DNA of 64,000 nt from Pisaster brevispinus (GCA_023634235.1 JAMKCF010000019.1:11177684-11241683); one strand, 5' to 3'; positions 22,301 through 35,887 are shown, numbered from the stretch's first letter. Translations and numbers: made by a program. The notes: generated by a model from the letters alone, not told the origin.

Positions 22301-25300
22301 AGGTAGGGACTAGACACCAAACCACACAGGATTTCAACAGGGGTCCTAGAGATAGAAGGCAAGGAATGATACCACTATGCAGTAATGAACAGTCAGGTAG
22401 GGACTAGACACCCAAACCACACAGGATTCTAACAGGGGTCCTAGAGGTGTAAGGCAAGGAATGATACCACTATGCAGTAATGAACAGTCAGGTAGGGACT
22501 AGACACCCAAACCACTCAGGATTCTAACAGGGGTCCTAGAGGTGGAAGGCAAGGAATGATACCACTATGCAGTAATGAACAGTCAGGTAGGGACTAGACA
22601 CCCAAACCACACAGGATTCTAACAGGGGTCCTAGAGATGGAAGGCAAGGAATGATACCACTATGCAGTAATGAACAGTCAGGTAGGGACTAGACACCCAA
22701 ACCACACAGGATTCTAACAGGGGTATTAGAGGTGGAAGGCAAGGAATGATACCACTATGCAGTAATGAACAGTCAGGTAAGGACGAGAAACCCAAACCAC
22801 ACAGGATTCTAACAGGGGTCCTAGAGGTAGAAGGCAAGGAATGATACCACTATGCAGTAATGAACAGTCAGGTAGGGACTAGACACCCAAACCACACAGG
22901 ATTCTAACAAGGGTCCTAGAGGTAGAAGGCAAAGAATGATACCACTATGCAGTAATGAACAGTCAGGTAGGGACTAGACACCCAAACCACATAGGATTCT
23001 AACAGGGGTCCTAGAGGTGTAAGGCAAGGAATGAAACCACTATGCAGTAATGAACAGTCAGGTAGGGACTAGGAACCCAAACCACACAGGATTCTAACAG
23101 GGGTCCTAGAGGTGGAAGGCAAGGAATGATACCACTATGCAGTCATGACAGTCAGGTAGGGACTAGACACCCAAACCACACAGGATTCTAATAGGGGTCC
23201 TAGAGGTAGAAGGCAAGGAATGATACCACTATGCAGTAATGAACAGTCAGGTAGGGACTAGACACCCAAACCACACAGGATTCTAACAGGGGTCCTAGAG
23301 GTGGAAGGCAAGGAATGATACCACTATGCAGTAATGAACAGTCAGGTAGGGACTAGACACCCAAACCACACAGGATTCTAACAGGGGTCCTAGAGGTGGA
23401 AGGCAAGGAATGATACCACTATGCAGTAATGAACAGTCAGGTAGGGACTAGACACCCAAACCACACAGGATTCTAACAAGGGTCCTAGAGGTAGAAGGCA
23501 AGGAATGATACCACTATGCAGTAATGAACAGTCAGGTAGGGACTAGACACCCAAACCACACAGGATTCTAACAGGGGTCCTAGAGGTGTAAGGCAAGGAA
23601 TGATACCACTATGCAGTTATGAACAGTCAGGTAGGGACTAGACACCAAACCACACAGGATTTCAACAGGGGTCCTAGAGATAGAAGGCAAGGAATGATAC
23701 CACTATGCAGTAATGAACAGTCAGGTAGGGACTAGACACCCAAACCACACAGGATTCTAACAAGGGTCCTAGAGGTAGAAGGCAAAGAATGATACCACTA
23801 TGCAGTAATGAACAGTCAGGTAGGGACTAGACACCCAAACCACATAGGATTCTAACAGGGGTCCTAGAGGTGTAAGGCAAGGAATGATACCACTATGCAG
23901 TAATGAACAGTCAGGTAGGGACTAGGAACCCAAACCACACAGGATTCTAACAGGGGTCCTAGAGGTGGAAGGCAAGGAATGATACCACTATGCAGTCATG
24001 ACAGTCAGGTAGGGACTAGACACCCAAACCACACAGGATTCTAATAGGGGTCCTAGAGGTAGAAGGCAAGGAATGATACCACTATGCAGTAATGAACAGT
24101 CAGGTAGGGACTAGACACCCAAACCACACAGGATTCTAACAGGGGTCCTAGAGGTGGAAGGCAAGGAATGATACCACTATGCAGTAATGAACAGTCAGGT
24201 AGGGACTAGACACCCAAACCACACAGGATTCTAACAGGGGTCCTAGAGGTGGAAGGCAAGGAATGATACCACTATGCAGTAATGAACAGTCAGGTAGGGA
24301 CTAGACACCCAAACCACACAGGATTCTAACAAGGGTCCTAGAGGTAGAAGGCAAGGAATGATACCACTATGCAGTAATGAACAGTCAGGTAGGGACTAGA
24401 CACCCAAACCACACAGGATTCTAACAGGGGTCCTAGAGGTGTAAGGCAAGGAATGATACCACTATGCAGTAATGAACAGTCAGGTAGGGACTAGACACCC
24501 AAACCACACAGGATTCTAACAGGGGTCCTAAAGGTGGAAGGCAAGGAATGATACCACTATGCAGTTATGAACAGTCAGGTAGGGACTAGACACCAAACCA
24601 CACAGGATTTCAACAGGGGTCCTAGAGATAGAAGGCAAGGAATGATACCACTATGCAGTAATGAACAGTCAGGTAGGGACTAGACACCCAAACCACACAG
24701 GATTCTAACAGGGGTCCTAGAGGTGTAAGGCAAGGAATGATACCACTATGCAGTAATGAACAGTCAGGTAGGGACTAGACACCCAAACCACTCAGGATTC
24801 TAACAGGGGTCCTAGAGGTGGAAGGCAAGGAATGATACCACTATGCAGTAATGAACAGTCAGGTAGGGACTAGACACCCAAACCACACAGGATTCTAACA
24901 GGGGTCCTAGAGATGGAAGGCAAGGAATGATACCACTATGCAGTAATGAACAGTCAGGTAGGGACTAGACACCCAAACCACACAGGATTCTAACAGGGGT
25001 ATTAGAGGTGGAAGGCAAGGAATGATACCACTATGCAGTAATGAACAGTCAGGTAAGGACGAGAAACCCAAACCACACAGGATTCTAACAGGGGTCCTAG
25101 AGGTAGAAGGCAAGGAATGATACCACTATGCAGTAATGAACAGTCAGGTAGGGACTAGACACCCAAACCACACAGGATTCTAACCAGGGTCCTAGAGGTA
25201 GAAGGCAAAGAATGATACCACTATGCAGTAATGAACAGTCAGGTAGGGACTAGACACCCAAACCACATAGGATTCTAACAGGGGTCCTAGAGGTGTAAGG

Positions 25301-28300
25301 CAAGGAATGATACCACTATGCAGTAATGAACAGTCAGGTAGGGACTAGGAACCCAAACCACACAGGATTCTAACAGGGGTCCTAGAGGTGGAAGGCAAGG
25401 AATGATACCACTATGCAGTCATGACAGTCAGGTAGGGACTAGACACCCAAACCACACAGGATTCTAATAGGGGTCCTAGAGGTAGAAGGCAAGGAATGAT
25501 ACCACTATGCAGTAATGAACAGTCAGGTAGGGACTAGACACCCAAACCACACAGGATTCTAACAGGGGTCCTAGAGGTGGAAGGCAAGGAATGATACCAC
25601 TATGCAGTAATGAACAGTCAGGTAGGGACTAGACACCCAAACCACACAGGATTCTAACAGGGGTCCTAGAGGTGGAAGGCAAGGAATGATACCACTATGC
25701 AGTAATGAACAGTCAGGTAGGGACTAGACACCCAAACCACACAGGATTCTAACAAGGGTCCTAGAGGTAGAAGGCAAGGAATGATACCACTATGCAGTAA
25801 TGAACAGTCAGGTAGGGACTAGACACCCAAACCACACAGGATTCTAACAGGGGTCCTAGAGGTGTAAGGCAAGGAATGATACCACTATGCAGTAATGAAC
25901 AGTCAGGTAGGGACTAGGAACCCAAACCACACAGGATTCTAACAGGGGTCCTAAAGGTGGAAGGCAAGGAATGATACCACTATGCAGTCATGAACAGTCA
26001 GGTAGGGACTAGACACCCAAACCACACAGGATTTCAACAGGGGTCCTAGAGATAGAAGGCAAGGAATGATACCACTATGCAGTAATGAACAGTCAGGTAG
26101 GGACTAGACACCCAAACCACACAGGATTCTAACAGGGGTCCTAGAGGTGTAAGGCAAGGAATGATACCACTATGCAGTAATGAACAGTCAGGTAGGGACT
26201 AGACACCCAAACCTCTCAGGATTCTAACAGGGGTCCTAGAGGTGGAAGGCAAGGAATGATACCACTATGCAGTAATGAACAGTCAGGTAGGGACTAGACA
26301 CCCAAACAACACAGGATTCTAACAGGGGTCCTAGAGATGGAAGGCAAGGAATGATACCACTATGCAGTAATGAACAGTCAGGTAGGGACTAGACACCAAA
26401 ACCACACAGGATTCTAACAGGGGTATTAGAGGTGGAAGGCAAGGAATGATACCACTATGCAGTAATGAACAGTCAGGTAGGGACGAGAAACCCAAACCAC
26501 ACAGGATTCTAACAGGGGTCCTAGAGGTAGAAGGCAAGGAATGATACCACTATGCAGTAATGAACAGTCAGGTAGGGACTAGACACCCAAACCACACAGG
26601 ATTCTAACAAGGGTCCTAGAAGTAGAAGGCAAGGAATGATACCTCTATGCAGTAATGAACAGTCAGGTAGGGACTAGACACCCAAACCACACAGGATTCT
26701 AACAGGGGTCCTAGAGGTGTAAGGCAAGGAATGATACCACTATGCAGTAATGAACAGTCAGGTAGGGACTAGGAACCCAAACCACACAGGATTCTAACAG
26801 GGGTCCTAGAGGTGGAAGGCAAGGAATGATACCACTATGCAGTCATGAACAGTCAGGTAGGGACTAGACACCCAAACCACACAGGATTTCAACAGGGGTC
26901 CTAGAGGTAGAAGGCAAGGAATGATACCACTATGCAGTAATGAACAGTCAGGTAGGGACTAGACACCCAAACCACTCAGGATTCTAACAGGGGTCCTAGA
27001 GGTGGAAGGCAAGGAATGATACCACTTTGCAGTAATGAACAGTCAGGTAGGGACTAGACACCCAAACCACACAGGATTCTAACAGGGGTCCTAGAGGTGT
27101 AAGGCAAGGAATGATACCACTATGCAGTAATGAACAGTCAGGTAGGGACTAGGAACCCAAACCACACAGGATTCTAACAGGGGTCCTAAAGGTGGAAGGC
27201 AAGGAATGATACCACTATGCAGTCATGAACAGTCAGGTAGGGACTAGACACCCAAACCACACAGGATTTCAACAGGGGTCCTAGAGATAGAAGGCAAGGA
27301 ATGATACCACTATGCAGTAATGAACAGTCAGGTAGGGACTAGACACCCAAACCACACAGGATTCTAACAGGGGTCCTAGAGGTGTAAGGCAAGGAATGAT
27401 ACCACTATGCAGTAATGAACAGTCAGGTAGGGACAAGACACCCAAACCACTCAGGATTCTAACAGGGGTCCTAGAGGTGGAAGGCAAGGAATGATACCAC
27501 TATGCAGTAATGAACAGTCAGGTAGGGACTAGACACCCAAACAACACAGGATTCTAACAGGGGTCCTAGAGATGGAAGGCAAGGAATGATACCACTATGC
27601 AGTAATGAACAGTCAGGTAGGGACTAGACACCCAAACCACACAGGATTCTAACAGGGGTATTAGAGGTGGAAGGCAAGGAATGATACCACTATGCAGTAA
27701 TGAACAGTCAGGTAAGGACGAGAAACCCAAACCACACAGGATTCTAACAGGGGTCCTAGAGGTAGAAGGCAAGGAATGATACCACTATGCAGTAATGAAC
27801 AGTCAGGTAGGGACTAGACACCCAAACCACACAGGATTCTAACAAGGGTCCTAGAGGTAGAAGGCAAAGAATGATACCACTATGCAGTAATGAACAGTCA
27901 GGTAGGGACTAGACACCCAAACCACACAGGATTCTAACAGGGGTCCTAGAGGTGTAAGGCAAGGAATGATACCACTATGCAGTAATGAACAGTCAGGTAG
28001 GGACTAGGAACCCAAACCATACAGGATTCTAACAGGGGTCCTAGAGGTGGAAGGCAAGGAATGATACCACTATGCAGTCATGACAGTCAGGTAGGGACTA
28101 GACACCCAAACCACACAGGATTCTAATAGGGGTCCTAGAGGTAGAAGGCAAGGAATGATACCACTATGCAGTAATGAACAGTCAGGTAGGGACTAGACAC
28201 CCAAACCACACAGGATTCTAACAGGGGTCCTAGAGGTGGAAGGCAAGGAATGATACCACTATGCAGTAATGAACAGTCAGGTAGGGACTAGACACCCAAA

Positions 28301-31300
28301 CCACACAGGATTCTAACAGGGGTCCTAGAGGTGGAAGGCAAGGAATGATACCACTATGCAGTCATGAACAGTCAGGTAGGGACTAGACACCCAAACCACA
28401 CAGGATTTCAACAGGGGTCCTAGAGATAGAAGGCAAGGAATGATACCACTATGCAGTAATGAACAGTCAGGTAGGGACTAGACACCCAAACCACACAGGA
28501 TTCTAACAGGGGTCCTAGAGGTGTAAGGCAAGGAATGATACCACTATGCAGTAATGAACAGTCAGGTAGGGACTAGACACCCAAACCACTCAGGATTCTA
28601 ACAGGGGTCCTAGAGGTGGAAGGCAAGGAATGATACCACTATGCAGTAATGAACAGTCAGGTAGGGACTAGACACCCAAACAACACAGGATTCTAACAGG
28701 GGTCCTAGAGATGGAAGGCAAGGAATGATACCACTATGCAGTAATGAACAGTCAGGTAGGGACTAGACACCCAAACCACACAGGATTCTAACAGGGGTAT
28801 TAGAGGTGGAAGGCAAGGAATGATACCACTATGCAGTAATGAACAGTCAGGTAAGGACGAGAAACCCAAACCACACAGGATTCTAACAGGGGTCCTAGAG
28901 GTAGAAGGCAAGGAATGATACCACTATGCAGTAATGAACAGTCAGGTAGGGACTAGACACCCAAACCACACAGGATTCTAACAAGGGTCCTAGAGGTAGA
29001 AGGCAAAGAATGATACCACTATGCAGTAATGAACAGTCAGGTAGGGACTAGACACCCAAACCACACAGGATTCTAACAGGGGTCCTAGAGGTGTAAGGCA
29101 AGGAATGATACCACTATGCAGTAATGAACAGTCAGGTAGGGACTAGGAACCCAAACCACACAGGATTCTAACAGGGGTCCTAGAGGTGGAAGGCAAGGAA
29201 TGATACCACTATGCAGTCATGACAGTCAGGTAGGGACTAGACACCCAAACCACACAGGATTCTAATAGGGGTCCTAGAGGTAGAAGGCAAGGAATGATAC
29301 CACTATGCAGTAATGAACAGTCAGGTAGGGACTAGACACCCAAACCACACAGGATTCTAACAGGGGTCCTAGAGGTGGAAGGCAAGGAATGATACCACTA
29401 TGCAGTAATGAACAGTCAGGTAGGGACTAGACACCCAAACCACACAGGATTCTAACAGGGGTCCTATAGGTGGAAGGCAAGGAATGATACCACTATGCAG
29501 TAATGAACAGTCAGGTAGGGACTAGACACCCAAACCACACAGGATTCTAACAAGGGTCCTAGAGGTAGAAGGCAAGGAATGATACCACTATGCAGTAATG
29601 AACAGTCAGGTAGGGACTAGACACCCAAACCACACAGGATTCTAACAGGGGTCCTAGAGGTGTAAGGCAAGGAATGATACCACTATGCAGTAATGAACAG
29701 TCAGGTAGGGACTAGGAACCCAAACCACACAGGATTCTAACAGGGGTCCTAAAGGTGGAAGGCAAGGAATGATACCACTATGCAGTCATGAACAGTCAGG
29801 TAGGGACTAGACACCCAAACCACACAGGATTTCAACAGGGGTCCTAGAGATAGAAGGCAAGGAATGATACCACTATGCAGTAATGAACAGTCAGGTAGGG
29901 ACTAGACACCCAAACCACACAGGATTCTAACAGGGGTCCTAGAGGTGTAAGGCAAGGAATGATACCACTATGCAGTAATGAACAGTCAGGTAGGGACTAG
30001 ACACCCAAACCACTCAGGATTCTAACAGGGGTCCTAGAGGTGGAAGGCAAGGAATGATACCACTATGCAGTAATGAACAGTCAGGTAGGGACTAGACACC
30101 CAAACAACACAGGATTCTAACAGGGGTCCTAGAGATGGAAGGCAAGGAATGATACCACTATGCAGTAATGAACAGTCAGGTAGGGACTAGACACCCAAAC
30201 CACACAGGATTCTAACAGGGGTATTAGAGGTGGAAGGCAAGGAATGATACCACTATGCAGTAATGAACAGTCAGGTAAGGACGAGAAACCCAAACCACAC
30301 AGGATTCTAACAGGGGTCCTAGAGGTAGAAGGCAAGGAATGATACCACTATGCAGTAATGAACAGTCAGGTAGGGACTAGACACCCAAACCACACAGGAT
30401 TCTAACAAGGGTCCTAGAGGTAGAAGGCAAGGAATGATACCTCTATGCAGTAATGAACAGTCAGGTAGGGACTAGACACCCAAACCACACAGGATTCTAA
30501 CAGGGGTCCTAGAGGTGTAAGGCAAGGAATGATACCACTATGCAGTAATGAACAGTCAGGTAGGGACTAGACACCCAAACCACTCAGGATTCTAACAGGG
30601 GTCCTAGAGGTGGAAGGCAAGGAATGATACCACTATGCAGTAATGAACAGTCAGGTAGGGACTAGACACCCAAACAACACAGGATTCTAACAGGGGTCCT
30701 AGAGATGGAAGGCAAGGAATGATACCACTATGCAGTAATGAACAGTCAGGTAGGGACTAGACACCCAAACCACACAGGATTCTAACAGGGGTATTAGAGG
30801 TGGAAGGCAAGGAATGATACCACTATGCAGTAATGAACAGTCAGGTAAGGACGAGAAACCCAAACCACACAGGATTCTAACAGGGGTCCTAGAGGTAGAA
30901 GGCAAGGAATGATACCACTATGCAGTAATGAACAGTCAGGTAGGGACTAGACACCCAAACCACACAGGATTCTAACAAGGGTCCTAGAGGTAGAAGGCAA
31001 AGAATGATACCACTATGCAGTAATGAACAGTCAGGTAGGGACTAGACACCCAAACCACACAGGATTCTAACAGGGGTCCTAGAGGTGTAAGGCAAGGAAT
31101 GATACCACTATGCAGTAATGAACAGTCAGGTAGGGACTAGGAACCCAAACCACACAGGATTCTAACAGGGGTCCTAGAGGTGGAAGGCAAGGAATGATAC
31201 CACTATGCAGTCATGACAGTCAGGTAGGGACTAGACACCCAAACCACACAGGATTCTAATAGGGGTCCTAGAGGTAGAAGGCAAGGAATGATACCACTAT

Positions 31301-32553
31301 GCAGTAATGAACAGTCAGGTAGGGACTAGACACCCAAACCACACAGGATTCTAACAGGGGTCCTAGAGGTGGAAGGCAAGGAATGATACCACTATGCAGT
31401 AATGAACAGTCAGGTAGGGACTAGACACCCAAACCACTCAGGATTCTAACAGGGGTCCTAGAGGTGGAAGGCAAGGAATGATACCACTATGCAGTAATGA
31501 ACAGTCAGGTAGGGACTAGACACCCAAACCACACAGGATTCTAACAAGGGTCCTAGAGGTAGAAGGCAAGGAATGATACCACTATGCAGTAATGAACAGT
31601 CAGGTAGGGACTAGACACCCAAACCACACAGGATTCTAACAGGGGTCCTAGAGGTGTAAGGCAAGGAATGATACCACTATGCAGTAATGAACAGTCAGGT
31701 AGGGACTAGGAACCCAAACCACACAGGATTCTAACAGGGGTCCTAAAGGTGGAAGGCAAGGAATGATACCACTATGCAGTCATGAACAGTCAGGTAGGGA
31801 CTAGACACCCAAACCACACAGGATTTCAACAGGGGTCCTAGAGATAGAAGGCAAGGAATGATACCACTATGCAGTAATGAACAGTCAGGTAGGGACTAGA
31901 CACCCAAACCACACAGGATTCTAACAGGGGTCCTAGAGGTGTAAGGCAAGGAATGATACCACTATGCAGTAATGAACAGTCAGGTAGGGACTAGACACCC
32001 AAACCACTCAGGATTCTAACAGGGGTCCTAGAGGTGGAAGGCAAGGAATGATACCACTATGCAGTAATGAACAGTCAGGTAGGGACTAGACACCCAAACA
32101 ACACAGGATTCTAACAGGGGTCCTAGAGATGGAAGGCAAGGAATGATACCACTATGCAGTAATGAACAGTCAGGTAGGGACTAGACACCCAAACCACACA
32201 GGATTCTAACAGGGGTATTAGAGGTGGAAGGCAAGGAATGATACCACTATGCAGTAATGAACAGTCAGGTAAGGACGAGAAACCCAAACCACACAGGATT
32301 CTAACAGGGGTCCTAGAGGTAGAAGGCAAGGAATGATACCACTATGCAGTAATGAACAGTCAGGTAGGGACTAGACACCCAAACCACACAGGATTCTAAC
32401 AAGGGTCCTAGAGGTAGAAGGCAAGGAATGATACCTCTATGCAGTAATGAACAGTCAGGTAGGGACTAGGAACCCAAACCACACAGGATTCTAACAGGGG
32501 TCCTAGAGGTGGAAGGCAAGGAATGATACCACTATGCAGTAATGAACAGTCAG
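19221..32553. repeat. 95-bp satellite array, about 130 monomers, with higher-order repeats
   Basis: Monomers run from aggtagggactagacaccca through gattctaacaggggtcctag and aggcaaggaatgataccact to cagtaatgaacagtc, 95 bp. Variants recur: gaaaccc or gaaccc for gacaccc, cactcag for cacacag, ggtattag for ggtcctag, atttcaac for attctaac, and a shortened cagtcatgacagtc. The rare three-monomer block beginning agatggaagg and containing ggtattagagg recurs at 21777, 22631, 24907, 26331, 27566, 28705, 30129, 30699 and 32123. Several spacings are exactly 1424 bp (15 monomers less one base), so later parts are higher-order repeats. On the minus strand each monomer keeps decayed A- and B-box-like words. The ~68-codon frames seen in it come from the repeat. 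Confidence 0.97.
19739..20439. mobile_element. 701-bp non-autonomous DNA transposon inside the satellite
   Basis: The left end reads GGGTCATTCCATG...ctcaccta; the right end, reversed, reads GGGTCATTCCATGAC..ctcaccta, giving ~24-bp imperfect terminal inverted repeats. The flanks are AGGG at 19735-19738 and 20440-20443. Removing the element plus one AGGG restores the intact monomer word taacaggggtcc, so the 4-bp target-site duplication is well supported. The interior has no transposase and ends in a long A run (~20370). Superfamily not assigned. Confidence 0.85.
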
Positions 32554-33440
32554 CGATTCAAATCAAATTTACTGTGGGAGAGTTTTGGGAGTAAAAGTCA
32601 CAGCTGGATTTGATTTCAGACATTAAATTTAATGCACCTTTACAAATTGTGCCCCCCCCTCATTTGTACCTAAAAATTCAAACCCACCAAATACTGGGAT
32701 GAGAAACAAATAGCCATGGGTGTATGGGAACTCATTGGTAAAGGGGGGCAGATGGGCGATTTGTCTGATGTTTTAGAAATAGATAAAAACACAAGTTAAG
32801 ATATTTATAGATTTATAAGGTTTACACTTTTGGAATCGTCTTAAAATTTCTTTGTTTTTTTTTGCTCATTCAACTGGAAACAGTCTTATAATCATAAATT
32901 ATACTCTTTTTATATGAATCTGCAATAGTGACAATATTTAATCCAAATTTCAAGTTGACAATTCATTGAAATGAGTTATGAGTTTAAAAAAATATATAAA
33001 TCTGCCTGTCAGTGGCAAAATTGTATACAAGTTTCATGTCGATACATCATTGCAATAAGGAGTTATGGAAATTAATTGTTTATATTGTTTTAGCTTGCTC
33101 AACTGGAACAGGTGTCATACTAATGAGTTTTATTCTTTCATCTGTTCATGGCAATCTGCATTTCAGTGGCAAACTTTGATATAAGTTTCAAATCGCTTCA
33201 TCATTGCAATAAGGAGTTATGGTCATTCAATATTTCAACTCACTCATCTGGAACCAGTGAAACAATCATAAGTTTCATTCTTAGTGTGATTGTGCAATAT
33301 GTGCATGTCTGTTCTAATGTTGCCTGATTGTAAGTCAAAGTTATAAGTCAGTTTTAAAACTTAAGCAATAAGTGGTTTTCGCTGGAAAAAAAATGTCTTG
33401 ATGCATCTTGATGCATCTCAAATAAACTGTTGTTCGTAAG
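32554..33440. other. AT-rich flank with a degenerate internal repeat
   Basis: After the satellite breaks off at cagtaatgaacagtca/gcgatt there is no gene. Words such as ctcaactggaaacagt, ataagtttcaaatcg and cattgcaataaggagttatg recur two to three times between 32860 and 33270, suggesting an old tandem repeat. Confidence 0.5.
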
Positions 33441-33449
33441 TTTAATTAC

Positions 33450-33535
33450 CTGCCGTTGGAAAAGACATCGTTGGATCTGAATTCCCATCATGCATCTACA
33501 TCTCGAGAGGTAGACTTCATCTGACAATGGTGTGT
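33450..33535 (-). CDS. Exon-like module, minus strand copy A (open frame)
   Basis: On the minus strand the acceptor is gtagctgcag and the donor CGGCAG/gtaatt, 86 bp. The frame is open: TPLSDEVYLSRCRCMMGIQI then QRCLFQRQ. It shares the DxYLSxSRC kernel, the acceptor phase and the general size with the plus-strand modules at 4-5.5 kb. Function unknown. Confidence 0.3.
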
Positions 33536-33816
33536 CTGCAGCTACCCTAAAGGTAAAAAATAATGTTTAAAAATTCTTTGAAAGGGATGTATCTACCAAT
33601 AAAATATTCCAGGCAGTGTTGTATGTCTTGATGCCGTTGATAGACATGTAAACATGCACTGGCATTTCATTGTGTAGCCTCCACAATGCATGAACTGAGA
33701 GAGCTGTTGAGCTTATAAGTTTCTGTTATCAAACTGTCCGATAAATACTGTGTTTCTCCAGTCATTTCAAAGTACCTGTATGTCAATCATCTTCAGGCCT
33801 GTTACAAAACAAGCTT

Positions 33817-34225
33817 ATGTATTGCAATATTATTTCATGGAGTAACAATAATGGTATGTTACTTAATCCGTCTAAATATTGTCTTATTATGTCTTGGATG
33901 ACCATGTTTTCATTACTGGAGATCACAAATATCTTAGAAAAGTATGATTCTTTTTATTATAGTGTGCCTGCCTTGTGGAACTCATTGGCCATCAATATCT
34001 GTTATTTGACATGATCTATCTCTTTATTTAAAGTAGCAGTCAACAGTTTCATGTCTTTGTAAATGTCTCATTGCCTGTCTGAACTTTTTAGAAATCAGTT
34101 TACTGGCACACTGGACCTTTTGGTCTAGCCTTGTCTATATGCATTTTTTGTTTTGTGTTTCTCTTTTGTGTGTAATTCTATTGAATTTGTGGAGAGAAAT
34201 AAAATAACAATAACATTGAATCTCA
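33817..34225 (+). pseudogene. Truncated LINE reverse-transcriptase tail
   Basis: The frame reads NIISWSNNNGMLLNPSKYCL, which matches the (V/I)xxWSxxNxMxLNxxK block of CR1/L2/jockey-type reverse transcriptases. After what looks like an internal deletion it continues YYSVPALWNSLAINI, matching the family's (F/Y)SVAAPxLWNSLPxxIR block. Stops follow, then a tail aataaaataacaataaca typical of LINE 3' ends. It is dead and 5'-truncated. Confidence 0.65.
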
Positions 34226-34250
34226 AATTAAAAGTTGTTCATAAAGTTAC

Positions 34251-34346
34251 CTGTTGATGGAGAAGACACCATTGAATCTTGAGGCTGGGCAGCATTTGCA
34301 TCATGCATCTACTTTTGGAGAGTAACTTCATCTCACAATGGGGTGT
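34251..34346 (-). pseudogene. Exon-like module, minus strand copy B
   Basis: Acceptor gctagatacag and donor CAACAG/gtaact are kept. The module frame meets TGA after TPL, and one base is missing in the TCTACCTCTCC stretch, so it cannot encode the module peptide. Confidence 0.4.
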
Positions 34347-34689
34347 CTGTATCTAGCCTTTATGTAAACAAAATAAAAACAAAATATTCTTTGAAAGGGA
34401 TGTATCTAATAATAAGATATTCAATGCGCTACAAAGAGAAAGAAGCATGTGAGGGATTTGCTAAGAAGGAACTATTATGTGAACCATCAAAGTGCCCACT
34501 ATAGGGAAGGGCAGTGGCGCAAATTTGCCGCCAAACCAAACCAGAAACACAGGAGCAACCCCCTTCTCTTCCATGCTGAATGTTCTAAGTTCTTTACATG
34601 CATTACATAACAAACAAGACCCACAGCTATTATGTCCCTTCCACAGGATGAAGCAGAAGTGCCTTGCTCACAAGGGTATAACCAGCGGC

Positions 34690-35060
34690 GTAACCAGGAC
34701 TTTTTTGGTGTGGGCGGGGCACAGAGGGGGCATTGCTTTTTATTGGGGGGGGGGCAGGGGCAGGGGGAATGGGTTTGTCAGTGGGGGGGGGATGCTTTAA
34801 TTATGGAAGGGGGGATGCTTTAATTATGGAAGGGGGACGCTGCAGGGGGCCACCATGCTCATGGCATTTTGTGTCAGCAGTAGCGATCCCGACTGCTATC
34901 GTTCACTACATTTGATTATACATGCATTTTCCTCTTTGTTTTCCTCTGCTCCTTTTCTTTTTATTTTTGTGAGCACTTTCGTTTTTTTCTGTGGATGGCA
35001 CTTGGGGGGGGGGGGACACTGGAGGGGGGCACTGGAAATTTGTGGGGAAGGGGGCCATGC
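34690..35060. repeat. G-run rich low-complexity block
   Basis: It begins with gcggcgtaaccaggactttt and continues with many runs of 6-12 G, including a short direct repeat of gatgctttaattatggaagg at ~34789 and ~34814. The start wording resembles a dispersed invertebrate repeat. G-quadruplex potential is high on the plus strand. Confidence 0.55.
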
Positions 35061-35110
35061 CCAAAGGTCCCAAGTGCCACAACTGGGATTCAAACCCAGT
35101 GGGAAGTGGT
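35060..35110 (-). repeat. tRNA-like repeat fragment
   Basis: The text aagtgccacaactgggattc followed by aaacccagtggg is the end of a common marine-invertebrate tRNA-like element; its minus strand gives a B-box GGTTTGAATCC. The same fragment recurs at 35640-35690 and, in part, near 34660. Confidence 0.5.
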
Positions 35111-35217
35111 TAAAAAGTAACATTTCATATTTACATATTTTTCTCAAAGCCTACTATTATCAAACTGTCTAGAATCTCTTGATGCAATTCTAATTATAGG
35201 CTGTTTTTTAAATCTAC

Positions 35218-35315
35218 CTGTTGATGGAGAAGACACCATTGAATCATGAGGCTGGGCTGCACTCCCATCATGCATCTTCTTTTGGAGAGGTAGACTTCAT
35301 CTCAAAATGACGTGT
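35218..35315 (-). pseudogene. Exon-like module, minus strand copy C
   Basis: Donor CAACAG/gtagat is present, and two possible acceptors (after gctgcag or after the inner ggcag) lie ten bases apart because of a small duplication of catgtctgc. The module frame stops early (TSF then TGA). Conserved words GATGAAGTCTACCTCTCC and GATGCATGATGGGA remain. Confidence 0.4.
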
Positions 35316-35639
35316 CTGCCATGTCTGCAGCTAGCCTAAGTGCAAACAAAATATAAACAATATTCTGTGAAAGGGGTGTATCCACCAACACGGTATTCAA
35401 GGCGCTGGAACAAAAGAAAGAAGCAGGTGAGGGATTTGCTAAGAAGGACCTTTTATGTGAACCTTCAAAGCACCCACTAGGTGTGCCGCAACTTGCTGTC
35501 AAACCAAACCAGAAACACAGAGGCAGGCCCCTTCTCTTTCATACTGTGAGTGTTCTAGGTTCTTTTATATGCATTACATAACAAGCGCGGTACCTACACC
35601 TTTCTGTCTCTTCTAGAGGATGAAGTGTAAATGTCTAGC

Positions 35640-35690
35640 ACTCAAGGGCACAAGTGCAACGACCTGGATTCGAATCCAGTGAGAAGTGGT
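35640..35690 (-). repeat. tRNA-like repeat fragment
   Basis: The text caagggcacaagtgcaacga followed by cctggattcgaatccagtg gives, on the minus strand, a B-box GGATTCGAATCC. It occupies the same relative place, just 5' (in plus coordinates) of a module, as the fragment at 35060, so it was probably copied with the ~600-1000-bp unit. Confidence 0.5.
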
Positions 35691-35796
35691 TTAAAAAAAC
35701 AGTAAAACATTTTCTTATTTTTCTCAAAGCCTAGTATCATCAAACTGTCCAAAATCTCTTGATGCATCTTAGATTAAAGGTGACTTATAAATTTAC

Positions 35797-35887
35797 CTGT
35801 TGATGGAGAAGACATAGTTGAATCTTGACTGCATTCCCATCATGCATCTACTTTTGGAGAGGCAGACATCATCTGACAATGGCGTGA
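35797..35887 (-). CDS. Exon-like module, minus strand copy D (open frame)
   Basis: Acceptor gctagctgcag, donor CAACAG/gtaaat, 91 bp. The frame is open: TPLSDDVCLSKSRCMMGMQS then RFNYVFSINR. It is the best preserved of the minus-strand copies together with copy A. No protein family is recognised. Confidence 0.3.

Noticed and set aside
21777..32329. Repeated 68-codon minus-strand frames (MPSTSRTPV...)
   Set aside because: They are three satellite monomers read in one frame; identical because the DNA is a higher-order repeat. No start context, splice sites or domain.
19221..32553. Regular repeats suggesting a CRISPR array
   Set aside because: Monomers abut with no unique spacers, the unit is 95 bp, and the host is a eukaryote.
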